A stretch of DNA of 64,000 bases, taken from Microbacterium faecale. GTDB taxonomy: Bacteria; Actinomycetota; Actinomycetes; Actinomycetales; Microbacteriaceae. This document shows, piece after piece, positions 59,191 through 64,000 of this stretch. The notes below the pieces were generated by a model. The model was not told the DNA's origin. It saw nothing but the letters and a program-made list of their open reading frames with translations, and searched no databases. Numbering within the stretch: the stretch's first letter is position 1; each line of letters begins with the position of its first letter. The stretch lies in the NCBI RefSeq assembly GCF_014640975.1, contig NZ_BMHO01000001.1, positions 1,188,166 to 1,252,165 of the forward strand, read 5' to 3'. The translations under genes were made by a program, and so were the position numbers.

Positions 59191-60879
59191 CTACGCCCGT
59201 TTTGCGGACTGGATCAGCGAGACCGGCAGAGTGCGCTCGACGTCTGCGCGCGAATCACGGCCCCGCAGGCGGCCGCCGCCGAGGCCGGTCGGATCGAGCG
59301 TGAGTTCGCGAGCGGATCCGTCCGGCATGTTCACCACGACCACGAGCGTCGCGCGGTCACGAATCGCCCCTTCGAGCTCGCGGCGCAGCCAGGCGCGATC
59401 CACATCGGCTCCCTGGCGCTCGCGGAGGCGCGCGATGAGGGGAAGGAAGTCGTCGCCCTCGCTGTCCTCGGGAGCAAGTCGGTGTCGATCCGGCGCCGCG
59501 ATGCTGCCGTCGGCCTCGATCGCCACGACGGGATAGCGCGCGTCGGCGAGCGCCCAGAATGTCGCATCGCGTCCCGCGCGGCTCGCGAGCAGCGCGCCGT
59601 GGGGAGTCAGGCCCAGGGGCGCGAGCGACTGGTCGACCGCGATCGTGCGGAGCAGGTCGTGATCCGGGCTCGACACGATCGTGCGGTCGGATCCGAGCTC
59701 ACGCGAGACGCGCACGCGCCCGTGACGCTCGGCGGAGCGTTGGATGAGGTAGTCGAGCGGCTGCGGGACGCCGGTGAGCGACACCTCGGCGAGGAAAGAA
59801 TGCATGCTGTGGGCCGTCTCGCCCGCGCTCAACGCACGGGCGATCGTCGCCTCGGTGAAGCGGTAGCTCGACGCCTGAGCCTGCGACTCGCGCACCGCCA
59901 TCTGTCGCAGGCGGGCGTCGATCGTCGGCGCGAGCGTGCCGGGGCTGATCGCCGTGAGGTCGTTCTGCAGGTACACGCGGTCGACCTCCTGCGGCAGGAG
60001 AGCGACGAGTGCTTCCGGGGCCGCCGCGCGCCCCTCGCGCAGCGGTCGCGCCCAGGCCGGTTCGGTCGGATCCGCGCCCGCGACGAGTCCGGCGAGTCGC
60101 GCGAACGCCATCCAGCCGCGCGACTTGCGCGGCCACGCCTCGTCGAGCGGATAGGCCAGGTCCCATTGCGCCGGGTCGATCCAGCCGCCGTCGGACGTGC
60201 GCAGTCCCGCGGGGAGCGCGTCGCGCAGACGCTCGGCGAGGTCGACCCAGCGCCGCGGCGTCGATTGCTGCACCCATTCGGCTCCGGCCGGCGTCGCAAA
60301 CAGATGGCGATCGTGGCCGCGCATGAGTCCGGTCGCGGACGCAAGGCGCGCGAGGACGTCGGCCTCGTCGGCGGACCCGACGACATCGTGTTCGGCGAGT
60401 CGGCGTCGCTCCGCGACGCCGAGCGACCCCGTCGCGACGCGCGCGAGCGGCGAGCGCAGGGCCACGAGGATCAGGTCGGCGAGCGCGGTGAGGGTCGTGA
60501 ACGCGCGCTCGGCGGCATGGCCGGCGTCGGCCGGATCCGCGGGCATCGGGGTCGAGGCGGGTAACGGTGAGACGTCGCCGAGCGTCTCGATGACCCCCGG
60601 CAGCGCCTGCCCGTCGGCGTCCGTGAGTGTGAGCGTCTCGCGCGGCTTGCCGACGGCGAGGGCGGCGAGCTCCTCGCGCGGCAGCGACGACAGCGCGGCG
60701 GCGATGGCATCCGGTCGCAGCAGTGATTCGGCGACGTCGAAGAAGTCGTTCCAGCTCGACGCGGGTGCGGCGTGGGGAGAGAGGCGCCGATGGCGGAACA
60801 GCTCTGCGAGTGCGTCATCGTCGGCCGCCATGAGGCGCTCGGCGACGAGGCGCGCGAGAGAGCTGTTGACGCGCGTCAC
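59191..60879 (-). CDS. helicase-associated (XPB/Ssl2 N-terminal domain-like) protein
   Basis: A 562-residue protein without ATPase motifs. It resembles the actinobacterial family annotated as helicase XPB/Ssl2 N-terminal domain or helicase C-terminal-like, found next to XPB genes (DYLIQRSAERHGRVRVSREL region). The GTG start overlaps the stop of the small membrane gene by 4 nt. Probably an accessory or partner of the helicase 11 bp downstream; the role is not known. Confidence 0.78.
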   Translation of the reverse strand: MTRVNSSLARLVAERLMAADDDALAELFRHRRLSPHAAPASSWNDFFDVAESLLRPDAIAAALSSLPREELAALAVGKPRETLTLTDADGQALPGVIETLGDVSPLPASTPMPADPADAGHAAERAFTTLTALADLILVALRSPLARVATGSLGVAERRRLAEHDVVGSADEADVLARLASATGLMRGHDRHLFATPAGAEWVQQSTPRRWVDLAERLRDALPAGLRTSDGGWIDPAQWDLAYPLDEAWPRKSRGWMAFARLAGLVAGADPTEPAWARPLREGRAAAPEALVALLPQEVDRVYLQNDLTAISPGTLAPTIDARLRQMAVRESQAQASSYRFTEATIARALSAGETAHSMHSFLAEVSLTGVPQPLDYLIQRSAERHGRVRVSRELGSDRTIVSSPDHDLLRTIAVDQSLAPLGLTPHGALLASRAGRDATFWALADARYPVVAIEADGSIAAPDRHRLAPEDSEGDDFLPLIARLRERQGADVDRAWLRRELEGAIRDRATLVVVVNMPDGSARELTLDPTGLGGGRLRGRDSRADVERTLPVSLIQSAKRA

Positions 60880-61136
60880 TGCCGGTTCGCCCTGCCCCGA
60901 CGCACGAAGCTCGAGATGAGCACGATGAGCAGGAGGATGAACGCCAGAATGGGGCCGTACATCTGCACGGCGAATACGGCCGGCCACACCCCGCCGTAGT
61001 CGTCGACACCGACCGCTCCCGCCACGATCACGGCGACGAAGCACCCGATCGAGACCGCGAGGACCCCGATCGACGTGAACGCGAGGATCCGGTCGACGCG
61101 CCGCACGGGAGGGGTGCTGTCGGGTTTGTTGCTCAT
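60876..61136 (-). CDS. small membrane protein, two TM segments
   Basis: An 86-residue protein with two hydrophobic helices (residues ~19-42 and 50-76) and basic ends. Function unknown. TAAAGT lies 7 nt before the ATG, giving a leaderless promoter; the GGAGGG touching the ATG is too close for a normal ribosome-binding site. First gene of the XPB operon. Confidence 0.72.
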   Translation of the reverse strand: MSNKPDSTPPVRRVDRILAFTSIGVLAVSIGCFVAVIVAGAVGVDDYGGVWPAVFAVQMYGPILAFILLLIVLISSFVRRGRANRQ

Positions 61137-61262
61137 CCCTCCAACTTTAGTCGCTGCGCCGCACCCACGCGGCCGGGGAGAGGGAGGCAGGCGGTAATCT
61201 GGAGGGGAGGGATCATTCGGTCCCTCATCGTTTCGTTCACGGTTCTTCTCAGCGAGGTCATC

Positions 61263-61643
61263 ATGCCCACCGGCAAGGTCAGGTTCTACGACGAGGACAA
61301 GGGTTTCGGCTTCATCTCGTCCGATGACGGCCAGGATGTCTTCTTGCACGCCAGTGCCGTCCCCGATGGGGTGTCGCTGCGCAAGGGCACGCGGCTCGAC
61401 TTCGGCATCGCCGACGGTCGCCGCGGTCCTTCGGCGCTCTCGGTGCGCGTCCTCGATGCCCCGCGGAGTGCGGTGAAGGCGCAGCGGAAGAACCCCGACG
61501 ACATGGTGGTGATCATCGAGGACCTCGTGGGTCTGCTCGATGAGATGGGCGGCGATCTGCGGCGCGGCCGATACCCCTCGAACTCGCACGCGCGCAAGAT
61601 CGCTAGCGTGCTTCGGAAGGTAGCCGATGACATCGACATCTGA
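61263..61643 (+). CDS. cold-shock-domain protein with C-terminal extension
   Basis: A 126-residue protein. Residues ~1-65 form a cold-shock domain with RNP motifs (KGFGFISSDDG, DVFLHASAV); the rest is a helical, charged extension absent from plain Csp proteins. Binds single-stranded nucleic acid. Overlaps the DUF3027 gene by 17 nt. Confidence 0.9.
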   Translation: MPTGKVRFYDEDKGFGFISSDDGQDVFLHASAVPDGVSLRKGTRLDFGIADGRRGPSALSVRVLDAPRSAVKAQRKNPDDMVVIIEDLVGLLDEMGGDLRRGRYPSNSHARKIASVLRKVADDIDI

Positions 61644-62217
61644 CATCTCGACCGACGTCGCGGAGCCGCTCGCGCGCGCCGCGCTGGGGGAGATCACCCC
61701 GACATCGACGGTCGGCGCCCTCGTGGACCGCGCCGTCGCGGACGACGGCGTCGTGACGCTGCGGTTCGAGATGACGCAGAGCGCATATCGTGGCTGGTTC
61801 TGGACGGTCGCGCTCGCCGCGGTCGAGGGACAGGATCCGACGGTGCTCGAGGCGGAGCTGCTCCCGGGCGACGATGCCCTCCTCGCGCCCGACTGGGTGC
61901 CGTGGTCGCAGCGGCTCGAGGAGTACAAGGCACAGCAGGCCGCGGCGGAGGCCGAGCGGAAGGTCTCCGAGGAGGAGTCCGGCGGCGCCGGCGATGACGA
62001 CGATGATCACGATGATCACGACGATCACGACGATCACGACGACGATGATGATCACCACGATGGCTCGGCGTATCTGCACTCCGGCGACGTGGACGGGGTC
62101 GACATCGACGAGCTCAATGATGATGACGATGATCACGACGACGATTCCGACGACGCGTATGACGACGGATACGACGACGATGCGGACGGCGACGCGGAGC
62201 CGGATGACGACGCCTGA
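61627..62217 (+). CDS. DUF3027 family protein with Asp/His repeat tail
   Basis: A 196-residue protein. The N-terminal ~110 residues have the DUF3027-like motif QSAYRGWFWTVALAAVEG and WVPWSQRLEEYKAQQAAAEA. The C-terminal half is extremely acidic and carries runs of Asp and His (repeat unit DHD). Its start lies 17 nt inside the cold-shock gene, so it depends on that gene for translation. Family function unknown; the tail suggests divalent-metal binding. Confidence 0.8.
   Translation: MTSTSDISTDVAEPLARAALGEITPTSTVGALVDRAVADDGVVTLRFEMTQSAYRGWFWTVALAAVEGQDPTVLEAELLPGDDALLAPDWVPWSQRLEEYKAQQAAAEAERKVSEEESGGAGDDDDDHDDHDDHDDHDDDDDHHDGSAYLHSGDVDGVDIDELNDDDDDHDDDSDDAYDDGYDDDADGDAEPDDDA
62005..62040 (+). 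repeat. tandem 9-nt repeat (GATCACGAT/C x4)
   Basis: Four tandem copies of the unit GATCACGAY, encoding Asp-His-Asp repeats in the DUF3027 protein. Flanked by further GAC/GAT runs. Such a tract is prone to slippage and may vary in length between strains. Confidence 0.85.
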
Positions 62218-62250
62218 CCTGGCGGAGCGAAGGGCCTGCGTGCCCTCTAA

Positions 62251-64000
<1,750 letters not shown>

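Noticed and set aside
62005..62040. Short tandem repeats considered as CRISPR
   Set aside because: Units of 9 nt without spacers, in frame in a coding sequence; not a CRISPR array. No other array was seen.

Overview
The window is a high-GC (roughly two thirds G+C) actinobacterial chromosome segment. It is most likely from Microbacteriaceae and looks like Microbacterium. Supporting signs are the SenX3/RegX3/PhoU and CarD genes, a GlnR-type regulator, the DUF2332, DUF3263 and DUF3027 families, a CIRCE-controlled groEL without groES, frequent GTG starts, and many genes whose -10 box (TANNNT) sits only 6-7 nt before the start codon, as expected for leaderless mRNAs. Coding density is very high, with many 1-17 nt overlaps between genes on the same strand. 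Apart from an HNH/Excalibur nuclease gene with an apparent frameshift, almost everything looks intact. No insertion sequences, prophage or CRISPR were seen.

Layout. 1-2 kb: an ABC exporter (running off the left edge) with a small autoregulated HTH gene, then a small membrane protein. 2-5.6 kb: riboflavin operon ribD-ribE-ribBA-ribH on the minus strand behind an FMN riboswitch. 5.7-11.2 kb: GNAT, trpS, NUDIX/phosphatase, ppk1 and a GlnR-like regulator. 11.3-14.3 kb: two small membrane proteins, nitrobindin, ygfZ, gpmA. 14.4-17.1 kb: phoU divergent from senX3-regX3 (phosphate sensing). 17.2-22.1 kb: lipoprotein, carD, ispDF fusion, cysS, rlmB-type methylase. 22.2-24.5 kb: MsiK/UgpC-type ATPase, a DsbA-fold membrane protein without its CXXC, tRNA-Thr(TGT).

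24.6-31.3 kb: a LacI regulator divergent from an ABC importer operon (binding protein, two permeases, ATPase) that ends in a fused glycerophosphodiester phosphodiesterase/inositol-monophosphatase-type enzyme. Two near-identical palindromes sit in the divergent promoter region. This is the best candidate here for an undescribed uptake-and-cleavage system, probably for a glycerophosphodiester. 31.4-33.8 kb: sulfite reductase and APS/PAPS reductase. 33.9-36.4 kb: msrB, DUF2332, DUF3263, LytR_C protein. 36.4-38.1 kb: groEL with two CIRCE-like elements. 38.2-39.9 kb: WXG100 protein and the HNH/Excalibur protein.

40-45.6 kb: a CitA/CitB-type two-component system divergent from a tripartite tricarboxylate transporter (tctCBA). 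45.6-48.1 kb: an OmpR-type response regulator and its kinase, whose only plausible start codon is CTG. 48.3-57.5 kb: a propionate/ketone-body block with a GntR regulator, prpD, prpB, prpC, thiolase and ArsR on the plus strand, then thiolase-scoB-scoA on the minus strand under a divergent IclR regulator. 57.5-61.1 kb: XPB-type helicase, a helicase-associated protein and a small membrane protein. 61.3-64 kb: cold-shock protein, DUF3027 protein with an Asp/His repeat, serC, and a DtxR/IdeR-type iron regulator cut by the right edge. Convergent gene pairs are repeatedly separated by long, nearly perfect hairpins that act as bidirectional terminators.

No stretch over 300 bases lacks a gene or RNA element. 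The largest gap, between ribD and the GNAT gene, is filled by the FMN riboswitch.
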